NCBI RefSeq assembly: GCF_043197795.1
Contig: NZ_JBICTU010000003.1
Span: 62,001 to 126,000, forward strand
Source: Sphaerisporangium sp040649355
Lineage (GTDB): Bacteria > Actinomycetota > Actinomycetes > Streptosporangiales > Streptosporangiaceae
DNA: 64,000 nucleotides
Direction of reading: 5' to 3'
Shown here: piece after piece, positions 49,381 through 58,826 of the stretch
Position numbering within the stretch: the stretch's first letter is position 1
How the letters are laid out: every line of letters starts with the position of its first letter
Program-made: the position numbers and the translations under genes
Notes under the pieces: model-generated
Told to the model about the DNA's origin: nothing
What the model saw: only the letters and a program-made list of their open reading frames with translations
Database searches by the model: none

Positions 49381-50349
49381 GTGGACAACGGCGAGACACT
49401 CCCCCCGGGACTCGCGCTGCGGCTCCCGAGCCCGGTGGAGGAGCTGCGCGACGAGCGGCTGGGCGGGGTCCGGCTGTTCCTGAAGCGCGACGACCTGATC
49501 CATCCCGAGCTGCCGGGGAACAAGTGGCGCAAGCTGAAGCACAACCTCGCCGAGGCCGCGCGGCAGGGGAAGGGCACGCTGCTGACCTTCGGCGGCGCCT
49601 ACTCCAACCACATCCGGGCCACGGCCGCGGCCGGGCACCATTTCGGGCTCGCGACCATCGGCGTGATCCGCGGCGAGGAGCACCTCCCGCTCAACCCGTC
49701 GCTCGCGTACGCCGCGGCGCGCGGGATGCGGATCGCCTACCTCGACCGCTCCACCTACCGGGCCAAGGACTCCCCGGAGGTGATCGCCCGGTTGCGCGCC
49801 GTGTGGGGTGATTTCTACCTCCTCCCGGAGGGCGGCAGCAACGCGTACGCGGTCCAGGGCTGCGCGGAGCTGCCCTCGGAGGTCGACGCCCAGCTCCGGG
49901 CCCTCGCTCCGGGCCCGGAGGGCGGCGGCGGGCGGGCGTACGACGTGATCTGCTGCGCGTGCGGGACGGGCGGCACCCTCGCGGGCATCGCGTCCGCCCT
50001 GCCCGCGGGGTGCCGGGCGGTGGGGTTCCCCGTCCTGAAGGGCGGCGAGTACCTGGCCGGCGAGGTGGAGCGCCTGCAACGCGAGGCCTTCGGCACGCCG
50101 TCGCCGGGCTGGAGCCTCGAATGCGGCTTCCACTTCGGCGGATACGCGAAGACGACCAAGGAGCTCGGCGCCTTCGTCGAGGACTTCGCGGCACGGCACG
50201 GCCGGACGCTCGACCGCGTCTACGTGGCCAAGATGATGTACGGGATTTTCGACCTGGTCACCAGGGAGGCGTTCCCGCCGGGCACCCGGCTCGTGGCGGT
50301 CGTGACCGGCGGCCCGGGCCCAGGCCAGGACTCTGGACGGCTAGCATGA
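49381..50349 (+). CDS. D-cysteine desulfhydrase / ACC deaminase family PLP enzyme
   Basis: A 322-residue fold-type II PLP enzyme. The PLP lysine lies in HPELPGNKWRKLKHNL, followed by LTFGGAYSNHIRATAAAG (phosphate and substrate loop) and the glycine-rich VICCACGTGGTLAGIAS. Family members release sulfide and pyruvate from D-cysteine or open aminocyclopropane carboxylate; the motifs do not decide which. The GTG start at 49381 has no ribosome site and is probably leaderless. A role in sulfur metabolism would fit the genes nearby, but no sulfur-type palindrome precedes it. Confidence 0.88.
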   Translation: MDNGETLPPGLALRLPSPVEELRDERLGGVRLFLKRDDLIHPELPGNKWRKLKHNLAEAARQGKGTLLTFGGAYSNHIRATAAAGHHFGLATIGVIRGEEHLPLNPSLAYAAARGMRIAYLDRSTYRAKDSPEVIARLRAVWGDFYLLPEGGSNAYAVQGCAELPSEVDAQLRALAPGPEGGGGRAYDVICCACGTGGTLAGIASALPAGCRAVGFPVLKGGEYLAGEVERLQREAFGTPSPGWSLECGFHFGGYAKTTKELGAFVEDFAARHGRTLDRVYVAKMMYGIFDLVTREAFPPGTRLVAVVTGGPGPGQDSGRLA

Positions 50350-50377
50350 TCTTCCGGAACGAGGCAGGGGATCTGTC

Positions 50378-51205
50378 ATGAAAAAGCGTGCTTTGGTGCT
50401 TGGCGGCGGCGGGGTGGCGGGCATCGCCTGGGAGACGGGGGTCCTCGCCGGGCTGGCCGAGGGCGGCGTCCAGTGCCGCGCGGCCGACAAGATCATCGGT
50501 ACGTCCGCGGGCGCGACCGTCGCCGCGCAGGTGACCACCGACGTGCCGCTGGAGGAGCTCTACCGCCGCCAGGCCGACCCGGCCCTGCAGAACAAGGAGC
50601 TGCCGAGCGGCATCGCGGTCGAGGAGCTGGTGTCCTCGTTCGAGGCCCTCTACCAGCGCACACAGGACCTCGCCCAGGTGCGCAGGGAGGTCGGCGAGCT
50701 GGCCCTCGCGGCCAGGACCGTCCCCGAGCCCGTACGCCGGGAGGTGATCGCGAACCGGCTTCCCCGCCACGAGTGGCCCGAGGCCGACATCGCGCTCGTG
50801 GCCGTGGACACCTCCACGGGCGAGCCCCGCGTGTTCGACCGGGCCTCCGGGGTCGACCTGGTCGACGCGGTGGCGGCGAGCTGCGCCGTGCCGGGCGTGT
50901 GGCCCCCGGTCACCATCGGCGCCGGCCGCTACATGGACGGCGGGGTCCGGTCCGGGGTCAACGCCGATCTGGCCGCCGGGTACGACCGCGTCCTGGTCCT
51001 CGCCCCCCTCGAAGACCCGCAGCTCGCGCGGCAGGTGGAGTCCCTCGGCACGGGGGCGGAGGTGGAAGTGGTCATCCCTGACAAGGCGTCGCTCAGCGCC
51101 ATGGGCGCCGACCCGCTGGACCCCGCCGTGCGCACCCCCTGCGCCGAGGCCGGTTACGCCCAGGGCCGTGCCGTCGCCGACCGCTTGATCACTTTCTGGG
51201 CCTGA
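50378..51205 (+). CDS. Patatin-like phospholipase/acyl hydrolase
   Basis: A 275-residue protein. The oxyanion loop is LGGGGVAGIAW; the nucleophile S43 is in GTSAGA; the dyad aspartate D187 is in YMDGGVRSG. No signal peptide, so it is cytosolic. GGGGA lies seven bases before the ATG. It starts 28 bases after the upstream PLP enzyme gene and may be co-transcribed. Confidence 0.95.
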   Translation: MKKRALVLGGGGVAGIAWETGVLAGLAEGGVQCRAADKIIGTSAGATVAAQVTTDVPLEELYRRQADPALQNKELPSGIAVEELVSSFEALYQRTQDLAQVRREVGELALAARTVPEPVRREVIANRLPRHEWPEADIALVAVDTSTGEPRVFDRASGVDLVDAVAASCAVPGVWPPVTIGAGRYMDGGVRSGVNADLAAGYDRVLVLAPLEDPQLARQVESLGTGAEVEVVIPDKASLSAMGADPLDPAVRTPCAEAGYAQGRAVADRLITFWA

Positions 51206-51548
51206 CCCGCTCTGCGAGGGTTCTGCGTGATGGCGCAAATCGATTGCCACGGGTTCGATCCGCTCGCTGACAAGCGCCGGTGGCTGGAGTTGCAAGCGCC
51301 CGTAAGGCGGTGCAAATCCACGTCACAGCCGGGCGCCTCCCGAGGTGACCGTGGCCGCCGATCATGCCTGCCCAGTTCAGGCCGTACGGACGCGGGCGCG
51401 GGCGGCGTGTGGCGGCCGGAGCGGGCCGGGGGCGCCCGAGTGCGGGCACGGGCCGTCGGCACGGTTGGACCGATCCTGATGTAGGCCGGTTTCATCCAAA
51501 GCCGCCGGAATGTAAGCGGCTTGCAGCTTTCCGACCTATGATTGCGCC
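51206..51548. other. Intergenic region with LacI-type palindromes
   Basis: 343 bases without a gene. GCAAATCGATTGC (51235-51247) is a near-perfect palindrome with GCAA/TTGC arms. TTGCAAGCG (51290-51298) is a half site. The last part holds the operator and promoter of lacI, listed separately. Confidence 0.5.
51512..51542 (+). promoter_or_regulatory. LacI-type operator and -10 box
   Basis: GTAAGC-G-GCTTGC (51512-51524) is a near-perfect palindrome with a central G. TATGAT (51537-51542) is a good -10 box ending six bases before GTG 51549. The operator has the same architecture as GCAAACGGTTTGC at 60188-60200 before the second lacI gene. Confidence 0.6.
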
Positions 51549-52577
51549 GTGACACGGCGACTTGCGGAAGTGGCGAAGAAGGTCGGCGTCAGCGAGGCGA
51601 CCGTCAGCCGGGTGCTCAACGGCAAGCCCGGCGTGGCGGAGTCGACTCGCGCCGCCGTGCTGACCGCTCTCGATGTGCTCGGCTACGAGCGCCCCACCCA
51701 GCTCCGGGGTGAGCGGGCCCGCCTGGTGGGCCTGGTGCTCCCCGAGCTGGGCAACCCGATATTCCCGGCGCTCGCGGAGGTGGTCGGCGGCGCGCTCGCC
51801 CAGCAGGGGTTCACGCCCGTGCTCTGCACCCGCACCGCGGGCGGGCTGTCCGAGGCCGACTACGTGGAGATGCTGCTGGAGCAGCAGGTCTCCGGGGTGG
51901 TGTTCGCGGGCGGGCACTACGCCGAGGCGGACGCGCCCCACGAGCACTACTACCGGCTGCTGGAGCTCCGGCTGCCCGTGGTGCTGGTCAACGCCGCGAC
52001 CGACAGCCTCGGGTTCCCCCAGGTCTCCACGGACGACGCCGTGGCGGTCGAGCAGGCGTTCGGCCACCTGACCTCGCTCGGCCACGAGCGCATCGGGCTG
52101 GTCCTCGGGCCCGAGGACCACATCCCCTCGCGTCGCAAGCACGCGGCCTTCATCGCGTCGGCGCGCGCGGCCGGCATCGAGGTGGGCCCCGAGTCGGTCG
52201 AGCGCACGCTGTTCTCCCCCGAGGGAGGGCAGGCCGTGGCCACCAAGCTGCTGAAGAAGGGCGTCACGGGCCTGATCTGCGGGAGCGACCCGCTGGCGCT
52301 CGGGGCCATACGCGCCGTGCGCCGGCTCGGGATGTCGGTGCCCGAGGACGCCTCGGTCGTCGGGTTCGACGACTCCGCCTTCATGAACTGCACCAATCCA
52401 CCTTTGACCACGGTGCGCCAGCCCATCGAGGCCATGGGCCGGACGGCCGTGACCCTGCTGGTCAGCCAGATAGAGGGTGCGACGGTCACCGCGGAGGAGT
52501 TGCTCTTCGAACCGGAGCTTGTCGTCCGCGGCTCCACCGCGCCCGCGAGGATCCGTTCCGCCGTGCTCGCGGAGTAG
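51549..52577 (+). CDS. LacI family transcriptional regulator
   Basis: A 342-residue regulator. N-terminal helix-turn-helix: RLAEVAKKVGVSEATVSRVL and the hinge helix NGKPGVAESTRAAVLTAL. Sugar-binding domain follows, with ARLVGLVLPELGNPIFPALA and SVVGFDDSAFMNCTNPPLTT near the C-terminus. It is very similar throughout to the LacI protein at 59119-60162; the first 120 residues are almost identical. A -10 box six bases before the GTG suggests a leaderless message, and the operator lies directly upstream, so it likely represses itself. The inducer is probably an alpha-gluco-oligosaccharide, by context. Confidence 0.96.
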   Translation: MTRRLAEVAKKVGVSEATVSRVLNGKPGVAESTRAAVLTALDVLGYERPTQLRGERARLVGLVLPELGNPIFPALAEVVGGALAQQGFTPVLCTRTAGGLSEADYVEMLLEQQVSGVVFAGGHYAEADAPHEHYYRLLELRLPVVLVNAATDSLGFPQVSTDDAVAVEQAFGHLTSLGHERIGLVLGPEDHIPSRRKHAAFIASARAAGIEVGPESVERTLFSPEGGQAVATKLLKKGVTGLICGSDPLALGAIRAVRRLGMSVPEDASVVGFDDSAFMNCTNPPLTTVRQPIEAMGRTAVTLLVSQIEGATVTAEELLFEPELVVRGSTAPARIRSAVLAE

Positions 52578-52757
52578 GGCCCCGGTTTCCGGCGCGCCGG
52601 AACACTCGGGAAGATGGATCCCCAAACAACACCGCGGAACCTGGCAGGCGGCCTCTCGGCTCGATCCCGGCTCCGAACCCCGGCGGGGACACCCCCCGGC
52701 CCGGGGTTCCGGCCGGAGCCTTCAGCTCGGGACTCCTAAAGGAAAGGCAGGTCGGCC

Positions 52758-53609
52758 ATGTCGCCCGATCGTCGAATTCTTTTCGTCCACGCTCACCCCG
52801 ACGACGAGTCGATCGGCACAGGGGCCACCATGGCCAAGTACGCGGCCGAGGGCGCGCACGTCTGCCTGGTCACGTGCACCCTGGGCGAGGAGGGCGAGGT
52901 GATCCCCGCTGAGCTGCGGCACCTCGGCGCCGACAGGGAGGACCGCCTCGGGGAGTACCGCGTGGGCGAGCTGGCGCGCGCCTGCACGGCGCTCGGCGTG
53001 CGGGACCACCGGTTCCTCGGCGGAGCGGGACGCTGGCGCGACTCCGGCATGATGGGGGCGGCCACCAACGACGACCCCGCGTGCTTCTGGCAGTCCGACC
53101 TCGACCTCGCCGCGGCGGAGCTGGTCGGCGTCGTCCGCGAGGTACGGCCCCAGGTGATCGTGACCTACGACGACAACGGGTACTACGGCCACCCCGACCA
53201 CATCCAGGCGCACCGCGTGGCCTGGCGGGCGTTCGAGAAGGCAGCCGACCCGTCCTTCGGCGACGGCGAGCCGTGGTCGCCGTCGCGGTTCTACGCCACC
53301 GCGATGCCGCTGTCGGTGCTGGAGAAGGCCGTCGACACCGGGCCCTTCGAGCGGCTGAAGTCCGTGGAGGACTTCGGGTTCGGCGTCCCCGACGACCAGG
53401 TCACCACGTACGTCGACGCGACCGCTCACCTGGACGCCAAGATCGCCGCCCTGCGCGCGCACCGCACGCAGATCAGCGTGGACGGCACGTACTTCGCGCT
53501 GTCCAACGACGTCGGCCAGCCCGTGCTGCCCGTGGAGTACTTCACCAGGCTCGCGGGGGAGCCGGGCCCGACCGGCGAGGACGGCCGCGAGACCGGCCTG
53601 TTCGGCTAG
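52758..53609 (+). CDS. mshB: Mycothiol pathway deacetylase (MshB-like, PIG-L family)
   Basis: A 283-residue zinc-dependent deacetylase. Zinc ligands: H13 and D16 in AHPDDES and H148 in GHPDHIQAH; catalytic D15. This spacing matches mycobacterial MshB (H13, D16, H147). MshB removes acetate from GlcNAc-inositol to make the mycothiol precursor. GTCLVTCTLGEEGEVIP-like text (CLVTCTLGEEGEVIPAELRH) is typical of the family. The start is ATG 52758, with AGGAAAGG about 13 bases upstream. It sits between lacI and the sugar genes but has no clear link to them. Confidence 0.93.
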   Translation: MSPDRRILFVHAHPDDESIGTGATMAKYAAEGAHVCLVTCTLGEEGEVIPAELRHLGADREDRLGEYRVGELARACTALGVRDHRFLGGAGRWRDSGMMGAATNDDPACFWQSDLDLAAAELVGVVREVRPQVIVTYDDNGYYGHPDHIQAHRVAWRAFEKAADPSFGDGEPWSPSRFYATAMPLSVLEKAVDTGPFERLKSVEDFGFGVPDDQVTTYVDATAHLDAKIAALRAHRTQISVDGTYFALSNDVGQPVLPVEYFTRLAGEPGPTGEDGRETGLFG

Positions 53610-53633
53610 CCGGCGGCTCCACCCACCCGCGGA

Positions 53634-53664
53634 GTACGGCTTGCGCCGCGGGCGCAAGCCGTAC
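53634..53664. terminator. Terminator between mshB and the GH13 gene
   Basis: A 14-bp perfect stem, GTACGGCTTGCGCC with GGCGCAAGCCGTAC, loop GCG, between the convergent genes ending at 53609 and 53698. Confidence 0.85.
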
Positions 53665-53697
53665 GGGTCGTCACCCGGAGCGGGCCTCGATGACGGG

Positions 53698-55248
53698 CTA
53701 GCCGGTGCGGAGCCAGACGGCTGTGTCGGAGGGGAGTTCGTTCCCCTCCAGCGGGCCGCTCGCGAGCAGCACGCCCTCGTGGGGCGGCAGCTCGACCGGG
53801 CCGGGGTTGAAGTTGACCACGCAGGTGAGCCCGGACTCGCGGGTGAAGGCCAGCACGCCGTCCTCGGAGTCGAGCCAGCGCAGCGAGCCGTCTCCGAGCT
53901 CGGCCCGCCGGATCCGCAGCGCGGTGCGGTAGAGGCAGAGCATGGAGTTGGCGTCCTCGGCCTGCGACTCGGCCGTCAGGCTCTTCCACGAGGCGGGCTG
54001 GGGCAGCCAGGGCTCCCCGGTGCTGTAGCCGAACGGGGGCTCCTGGCCCGACCACGGCAGCGGCACCCGGCAGCCGTCCCGGCCGGGAACGGTGTGCTTC
54101 GACCGGGTCCACATGGGGTCCTGGCGCAGCTCGTCGGGGATGTCGTCGACCTCGGGCAGGCCCAGCTCCTCTCCCTGGTAGACGTAGAGGCTGCCGGGCA
54201 GCGACATCGCCAGCAGCGCGGCCGCCCGGGCCCTGCGCTCGCCGAGCGCCAGGTCCGACGGGGCGCCGTCCCTGCGCTCGCCATGGTCGAAGGACGTCAC
54301 CTCCCTGCCGTACTTCGTCACCGGGCGAGGGACGTCGTGGTTGGACAGCACCCAGGTCGGCGGGGCGCTGATCGGCACGTGCGTGGCCAGCGTCATGTCG
54401 ATCGACGCGCGCAGCTCTGCGGCGTCCCACGGGCGGGCCATGAAGTCGAAGTTGAACGCGGTGTGCATCTCGTCGGGACGCAGGTAGAGCGCGAAACGCT
54501 CCTGGTCGGGCAGCCAGACCTCGCCGATGAGGATGCGCTCGCCGTACTCGTCGGCGATCTGCCGCCAGCCCCGGTAGATCTCGTGGACGGCGTCGTGGTC
54601 GGTGTAGGACTCCTCGACGCTGGCGAAGTCCTTGATCAGGACGGCCGCGGAGTCGATGCGGATGCCGTCCACGCCCCGGTCGAACCAGAACCGCAGGACG
54701 TCGTGGAACTCCTCGACGACCTCGGGGTTGGTCCAGTTGAAGTCGGGTTGTTCCGGGGCGAACAGGTGGAGGTACCACTGCCCGTCGGCCACCTGGGTCC
54801 AGGCCGGGCCGCCGAAGATGGACTTCCAGTCGTTGGGCGGCAGGTCGCCGCGGCCGTCGGCGAACCAGAACCGCTCCCGTTCGGGGGAGCCGGGCCCGGC
54901 GGCCAGCGCCTGGACGAACCATTCCTGCTGGTCGGAGCCGTGGTTGGGGACGATGTCGATGATCGTCTTGATGCCCAGCGCGTGCGACTCCTGGATGAAC
55001 TTCTCCGCCTCGGCCAGCGTGCCGAAGGACGGCTCGATGTCGCGGTAGTCGGCGACGTCGTAGCCGCCGTCCGCCATCGGGGAGGGGTACCAGGGGTTGA
55101 GCCAGATCGCGTCGACACCGAGATCGGAGAGGTAGGGCAAGCGGGACCGCAGTCCAGCCAGGTCACCGATGCCGTCGCCGTTGCCGTCGGCGAAGCTTCG
55201 CAGGTAGACCTGGTAGATCGCGGCTCCCCGCCACCACGTTTCGGACAT
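53698..55248 (-). CDS. GH13 alpha-glucosidase
   Basis: A 516-residue cytosolic alpha-glucosidase. Family motifs: AIYQVYLRSFADGNGDGIGD, DVADYRDIEPSFGT, DIVPNHGSD, nucleophile aspartate in GVDGIRIDSAAVLI, general acid glutamate in ILIGEVWLP and the transition-state aspartate in WVLSNHDVPR. No signal peptide. It would cleave imported alpha-gluco-oligosaccharides from the non-reducing end. GGGAGAG precedes the ATG at 55248. It lies 194 bases downstream of the second permease gene on the same strand, so it is probably the last gene of the importer operon. Confidence 0.95.
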   Translation of the reverse strand: MSETWWRGAAIYQVYLRSFADGNGDGIGDLAGLRSRLPYLSDLGVDAIWLNPWYPSPMADGGYDVADYRDIEPSFGTLAEAEKFIQESHALGIKTIIDIVPNHGSDQQEWFVQALAAGPGSPERERFWFADGRGDLPPNDWKSIFGGPAWTQVADGQWYLHLFAPEQPDFNWTNPEVVEEFHDVLRFWFDRGVDGIRIDSAAVLIKDFASVEESYTDHDAVHEIYRGWRQIADEYGERILIGEVWLPDQERFALYLRPDEMHTAFNFDFMARPWDAAELRASIDMTLATHVPISAPPTWVLSNHDVPRPVTKYGREVTSFDHGERRDGAPSDLALGERRARAAALLAMSLPGSLYVYQGEELGLPEVDDIPDELRQDPMWTRSKHTVPGRDGCRVPLPWSGQEPPFGYSTGEPWLPQPASWKSLTAESQAEDANSMLCLYRTALRIRRAELGDGSLRWLDSEDGVLAFTRESGLTCVVNFNPGPVELPPHEGVLLASGPLEGNELPSDTAVWLRTG

Positions 55249-55442
55249 GCTGGAGTCTCTCCCTTACAGATTCGGTGTGCGGCTCGCGCCGTTTCGATGG
55301 ACGGCCCGGGTCGCTGCGTGTACGGCGCGGGCGGCATGGTGTACGGCCGGTGCGCCGTTTTCCTTGCGGGCCGGCGTGACTGGGTGACGGGCTCGCGCCG
55401 TCTCCCGGAGGCCGGCGTGGCTCCGGTGCGCGGCGCGCCCGC

Positions 55443-56447
55443 TCATCCCTTGAGACTTCCGGCGGTGAGACCCGCCATGATGCTCCGCTGGAAGACGAAG
55501 AAGACCACGATGGCCGGGATGCTGGCGATGACCAGCGCCGCCATGAGCACGTTCTGCGGCATCTGGGCCGAGAGCGAGGAGATGCCCACGCTGATCGACA
55601 TCTTGTCGCTGTCGGGCAGTACGAGCAGAGGCCAGACGAAGTCCTTCCAGACGGTCACGACCGACAGGATGGACACCACGCCGATGATCGGCCGGGACAC
55701 CGGGAGAACGATCGACCACAGGATCCGGAACGGCGTGGCGCCGTCGATCTCGGCGGCCTCCAGCAGTTCCTTGGGAATCGAGTCGAAGAACCGCTTGAGC
55801 AGGAAGATGTAGAACCCGTTGGCGGCGGCGGGCAGCCAGATCGCCCACGGCGTGTTCAGCAGGTTCCAGCCGAAGATCGGAAGGTCCTTGACCGTCAGGT
55901 ACGCCGGCAGCAGGATCACCATCGGCGGGATCATCAGCGTGGCCAGCATCAGGCCGAGGATGGCCTTGCCGAGCACCGGCCGCAGCTTCGACAGGGCGTA
56001 GGCCGCCGTCACGTCGACGGCCAGGGTGAACAGCCACGCTCCCGCCGCGTAGATGACCGTGTTGCGCAGGAACAGGCCCAGGTCGAGCTGGTCCCAGGCC
56101 TCCTTGTACACGCTCCAGTCGATCGACGTGGGGAAGAACGACGGGGGTATCTGGGCGAGCTCGTCGGAGGACTTCAGCGCCCCGGTGACCATCCAGTACA
56201 AGGGGAACACGAAGATCGCGGTGAAGAGCACCACCACCGTCACGAGGACGATCCAGTAGACGACGCGCCCGCGCCCGGTGTTCAGCGTGTGCGGCGAGAC
56301 CAGGCCGCGGAACTGGCGCTCCATCTTCTTCTTCGGCGAGCGGGAACGGCGCGCCTTCCCGTGACCGGACGCCGGCGGGGGGACGAGGCGAACGTGACGG
56401 TCCGACTCGACGCCACTGCTCGACGACTCAACTGTGCTGTGCGACAT
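55443..56447 (-). CDS. Sugar ABC transporter permease (MalG-like)
   Basis: A 334-residue permease with about six helices after a polar 60-residue N-terminus rich in lysine and arginine (ARRSRSPKKKMERQF). The coupling EAA loop is EAAEIDGATPFRILWSIVLP. A helix with FKDFVWPLLVLPDSDK-like text (VWKDFVWPLLVLPD) follows. Start MSHSTVE at 56447 has GGAGGGAGG upstream and stands 14 bases after the first permease stop. The pair forms the channel of a carbohydrate (CUT1) importer. Confidence 0.94.
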   Translation of the reverse strand: MSHSTVESSSSGVESDRHVRLVPPPASGHGKARRSRSPKKKMERQFRGLVSPHTLNTGRGRVVYWIVLVTVVVLFTAIFVFPLYWMVTGALKSSDELAQIPPSFFPTSIDWSVYKEAWDQLDLGLFLRNTVIYAAGAWLFTLAVDVTAAYALSKLRPVLGKAILGLMLATLMIPPMVILLPAYLTVKDLPIFGWNLLNTPWAIWLPAAANGFYIFLLKRFFDSIPKELLEAAEIDGATPFRILWSIVLPVSRPIIGVVSILSVVTVWKDFVWPLLVLPDSDKMSISVGISSLSAQMPQNVLMAALVIASIPAIVVFFVFQRSIMAGLTAGSLKG

Positions 56448-56461
56448 CGACGCCCTCCCTC

Positions 56462-57376
56462 CTAGATCTGGTTGTCCCGCGAGACACGCAGGTAGACGGC
56501 GGAGAACACCATCAGCACGAGCATGAGCATGAGCCCCAGCGCGCCGCCGCCGCCGAAGTTGCCGAAGCTGAAGGCGTACTGGTACATGAGGTAGGCGACG
56601 GTGACCGTGGCGTTCTCGGGGCCGCCTCCGGTGAGCAGGTACGGCTCGATGAACACCTGCATGGTGGCGACGACCTGGAGCAGCAGCATCACCAGCAGGA
56701 TCAGCTTGGTCTGCGGGATGGTGACGTGCCACACCCGCTTGAACAGCCCCGCGCCGTCCAGCTCGGCCGCCTCGTACAGCTCGCTCGGGATGCTCTGCAG
56801 AGCCGCGAGATAGATCAGCGTGCCGGTCCCGAGGTTCATCCAGGTCGAGACGATGACCAGCGAGAGCAGGGCCGTCGTCGTGGAGTCCAGCCAGGCCAGC
56901 GGGGGCAGGTGCACCATGCTGAGGATCTGGTTGAAGAGCCCGGGTCCCGGGTCGTAGAACCACTTGAACAGCAGGACCGCGACGGCCGGCGGCAGCATCA
57001 CGGGAAGGTAGACGACGAACCTGAGGTACGCCTTGGCGTGCCGCAGCTCGTTGAGGACGATGGCGGCGACGAACGGCACCGCGTATCCGACGATGAGCGC
57101 GAGGCCGGTGAACATCGCGGTGTTGACCCAGGCCGGGCCGAACGCCGAGTCCTCGGTCACCGTCTGGAAGTTGTCGAGGCCGACCCATTCGGGCGGCCCG
57201 ACGAAGTTGGTCTTCTGGAAGCTGAGCAGGAACTCCCGCACCATCGGGTACCAGGAGAAGAACGCGAAGCAGATCAGCGCCCCGCAGAGGAAGCCGTACG
57301 CCGTGAGATTACGGCGCAGGCCGCGCCGCACCGCCCCCGGGGTGCGCCGCCTTCCCCTCGCGGTCATAGTGGTCAT
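56462..57376 (-). CDS. Sugar ABC transporter permease (MalF-like)
   Basis: A 304-residue permease with six helices. EAA loop: YEAAELDGAGLFKRVWHVTI. The N-terminal YGFLCGALICFAFFSWYPMV is helix 1. AGGAG lies seven bases before ATG 57376. It follows the binding-protein gene with a strong hairpin between them, so its expression is probably lower than that of the binding protein. The ATPase subunit is not encoded here and is presumably shared, as in many actinobacterial sugar importers. Confidence 0.94.
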   Translation of the reverse strand: MTTMTARGRRRTPGAVRRGLRRNLTAYGFLCGALICFAFFSWYPMVREFLLSFQKTNFVGPPEWVGLDNFQTVTEDSAFGPAWVNTAMFTGLALIVGYAVPFVAAIVLNELRHAKAYLRFVVYLPVMLPPAVAVLLFKWFYDPGPGLFNQILSMVHLPPLAWLDSTTTALLSLVIVSTWMNLGTGTLIYLAALQSIPSELYEAAELDGAGLFKRVWHVTIPQTKLILLVMLLLQVVATMQVFIEPYLLTGGGPENATVTVAYLMYQYAFSFGNFGGGGALGLMLMLVLMVFSAVYLRVSRDNQI

Positions 57377-57407
57377 CGGGTGAACTCCTGATCTCGACGT
57401 GACCGGC

Positions 57408-57435
57408 GGGGTGCCGGCCTGCCGGCCGGCACCCC
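57408..57435. terminator. Intercistronic hairpin (attenuator) after the sugar-binding gene
   Basis: A perfect 12-bp stem, GGGGTGCCGGCC with GGCCGGCACCCC, loop TGCC, in the 70-base gap between the binding-protein and permease genes. Such hairpins typically lower transcription of the permease genes. Confidence 0.7.
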
Positions 57436-57446
57436 GGGCTCAAAGG

Positions 57447-58826
57447 TCAGCTGGACTTCGCCAGCACGTTGTTGGCCTTCTTCTCCGCGTCAGAGAGGAG
57501 CTGGTCGATGTTGGCGTCCTTCCTGGTCAGCACCGCCGACATCGCCGTGTCGAGGATCGCGTAGATCTCCTGCGCCTTCGGCGGCTCCAGCTTGAACTGG
57601 ACCGTGGCGTTGGCGTCGACATAGGTCTGGAAGTGATCCACGGGAATCGTCGCGAACTGCTTGCGCAGCTCCTGGATCTTCTTGCCCGGCTCGGTGCTGC
57701 CGAACAGGTCGATGTCCGGCAGTCCGACCGGCAGCCCGTCGGCCTTGGCCCGCTCGAAGTTGAACTGGCCCTGGCCGGGGGTCAGGAACTTGTACTCCAG
57801 CCACTGGAGGCCGGCCTTGATCTGCTCGGGGCTGGCCTTGGGGTTGAACATGTAGCCGTCGCCGCCGCTGAGGGAGTTGGTGGCCTCCGGCATCCCCGTG
57901 ACGCCGTAGTCCTCGAACTTGCCCTTGAAGGTGTTGTTCACCTCCTTGACCACATCGGGAGCGCCGATCATCATGCCGAGCTTGCCGCTGCCCATCATCC
58001 GCATCAGGTCTTCCCAGCGCAGCAACTGCTTGGTGCCCATGCTGTTGTCGGTCCAGCGCATCGTCTTGAGGTTCTCAAGGACGGCCTTGCCCTGGGGGCT
58101 GTTGAAGGCCGCGGTCTTGCCGTCGGCGCTGACCATCTCGCCGCCGCGACCGTACAGGGAGGAGGTGAAGTGCCAGCCGCCGGTGTTGCCGGCGCTGTAC
58201 TCGCCGTACCCGACGTAGCCGGGGCCGAGCGCGGCGATCTTCTTGGCCGCGGCCTGCACGTCGGCCCAGGTCTTCGGCGGGGCGTCGGGGTCCAGACCGG
58301 CCTGGGTGAACAGCTTGCGGTTGTACACGAGCCCCGTCGAGTAGTTGACCCTCGGAAGGCCGTAGGTCTTGTCGCCGCTCTTGAAGACGCTCATGACGTC
58401 GGGACGGATGTCCTTCAGAGCGGGGACGCTGTCGAGGTACGGCGTGATGTCCGCCGCCTGCCCCTGGGCGATGATCTTCTGGACGTCGGTGTAGTAGACG
58501 TAGAAGACGTCCTCCATCTCCCCGCCGGCCAGCTTGGCCTGGAACGTCTCGGGAACGATGCAGGGGAACGCGTCCTTGCCCTCGACCGTGACGTTCGGGT
58601 GCAGCTTCTGGAACGCCGCGACGTCCGCGTCCCACTGGGCCGCTTCCTTCGGGTTGTTCTTCGGGGGCTTGCAGCCGACCGTGATCGTCACGGGGGCGTT
58701 GGCAGCGGGAGCTGAGGCGCCGGGCGACGAGGCGCCCTCAGGGGTGCTGCCGGCGTCGCTGCCGCATCCGGCAGCGGCAAGTGCGATGCCCGCACTGAGC
58801 AGGATCGCAAGGTTGCGGGGTTTCAT
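57447..58826 (-). CDS. Sugar ABC transporter substrate-binding lipoprotein
   Basis: A 459-residue CUT1 binding protein. Signal peptide NLAILLSAGIALAAAGC with lipobox AAGC. The mature part has the MalE-like order: ITVGCKPPKNNPKEAAQWDA, FQKLHPNVTVEGK, GLPRVNYSTGLVYNRKLFTQ, GYGEYSAGNTGGWHF and a C-terminal LGMMIGAPDVVKEV. ATG 58826 was chosen since the lipoprotein signal starts there and AGGAGG precedes it. It is the first gene of the importer operon, in the same direction as the lacI gene upstream at 60162. The ligand is likely an alpha-glucan oligosaccharide, by context. Confidence 0.95.
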   Translation of the reverse strand: MKPRNLAILLSAGIALAAAGCGSDAGSTPEGASSPGASAPAANAPVTITVGCKPPKNNPKEAAQWDADVAAFQKLHPNVTVEGKDAFPCIVPETFQAKLAGGEMEDVFYVYYTDVQKIIAQGQAADITPYLDSVPALKDIRPDVMSVFKSGDKTYGLPRVNYSTGLVYNRKLFTQAGLDPDAPPKTWADVQAAAKKIAALGPGYVGYGEYSAGNTGGWHFTSSLYGRGGEMVSADGKTAAFNSPQGKAVLENLKTMRWTDNSMGTKQLLRWEDLMRMMGSGKLGMMIGAPDVVKEVNNTFKGKFEDYGVTGMPEATNSLSGGDGYMFNPKASPEQIKAGLQWLEYKFLTPGQGQFNFERAKADGLPVGLPDIDLFGSTEPGKKIQELRKQFATIPVDHFQTYVDANATVQFKLEPPKAQEIYAILDTAMSAVLTRKDANIDQLLSDAEKKANNVLAKSS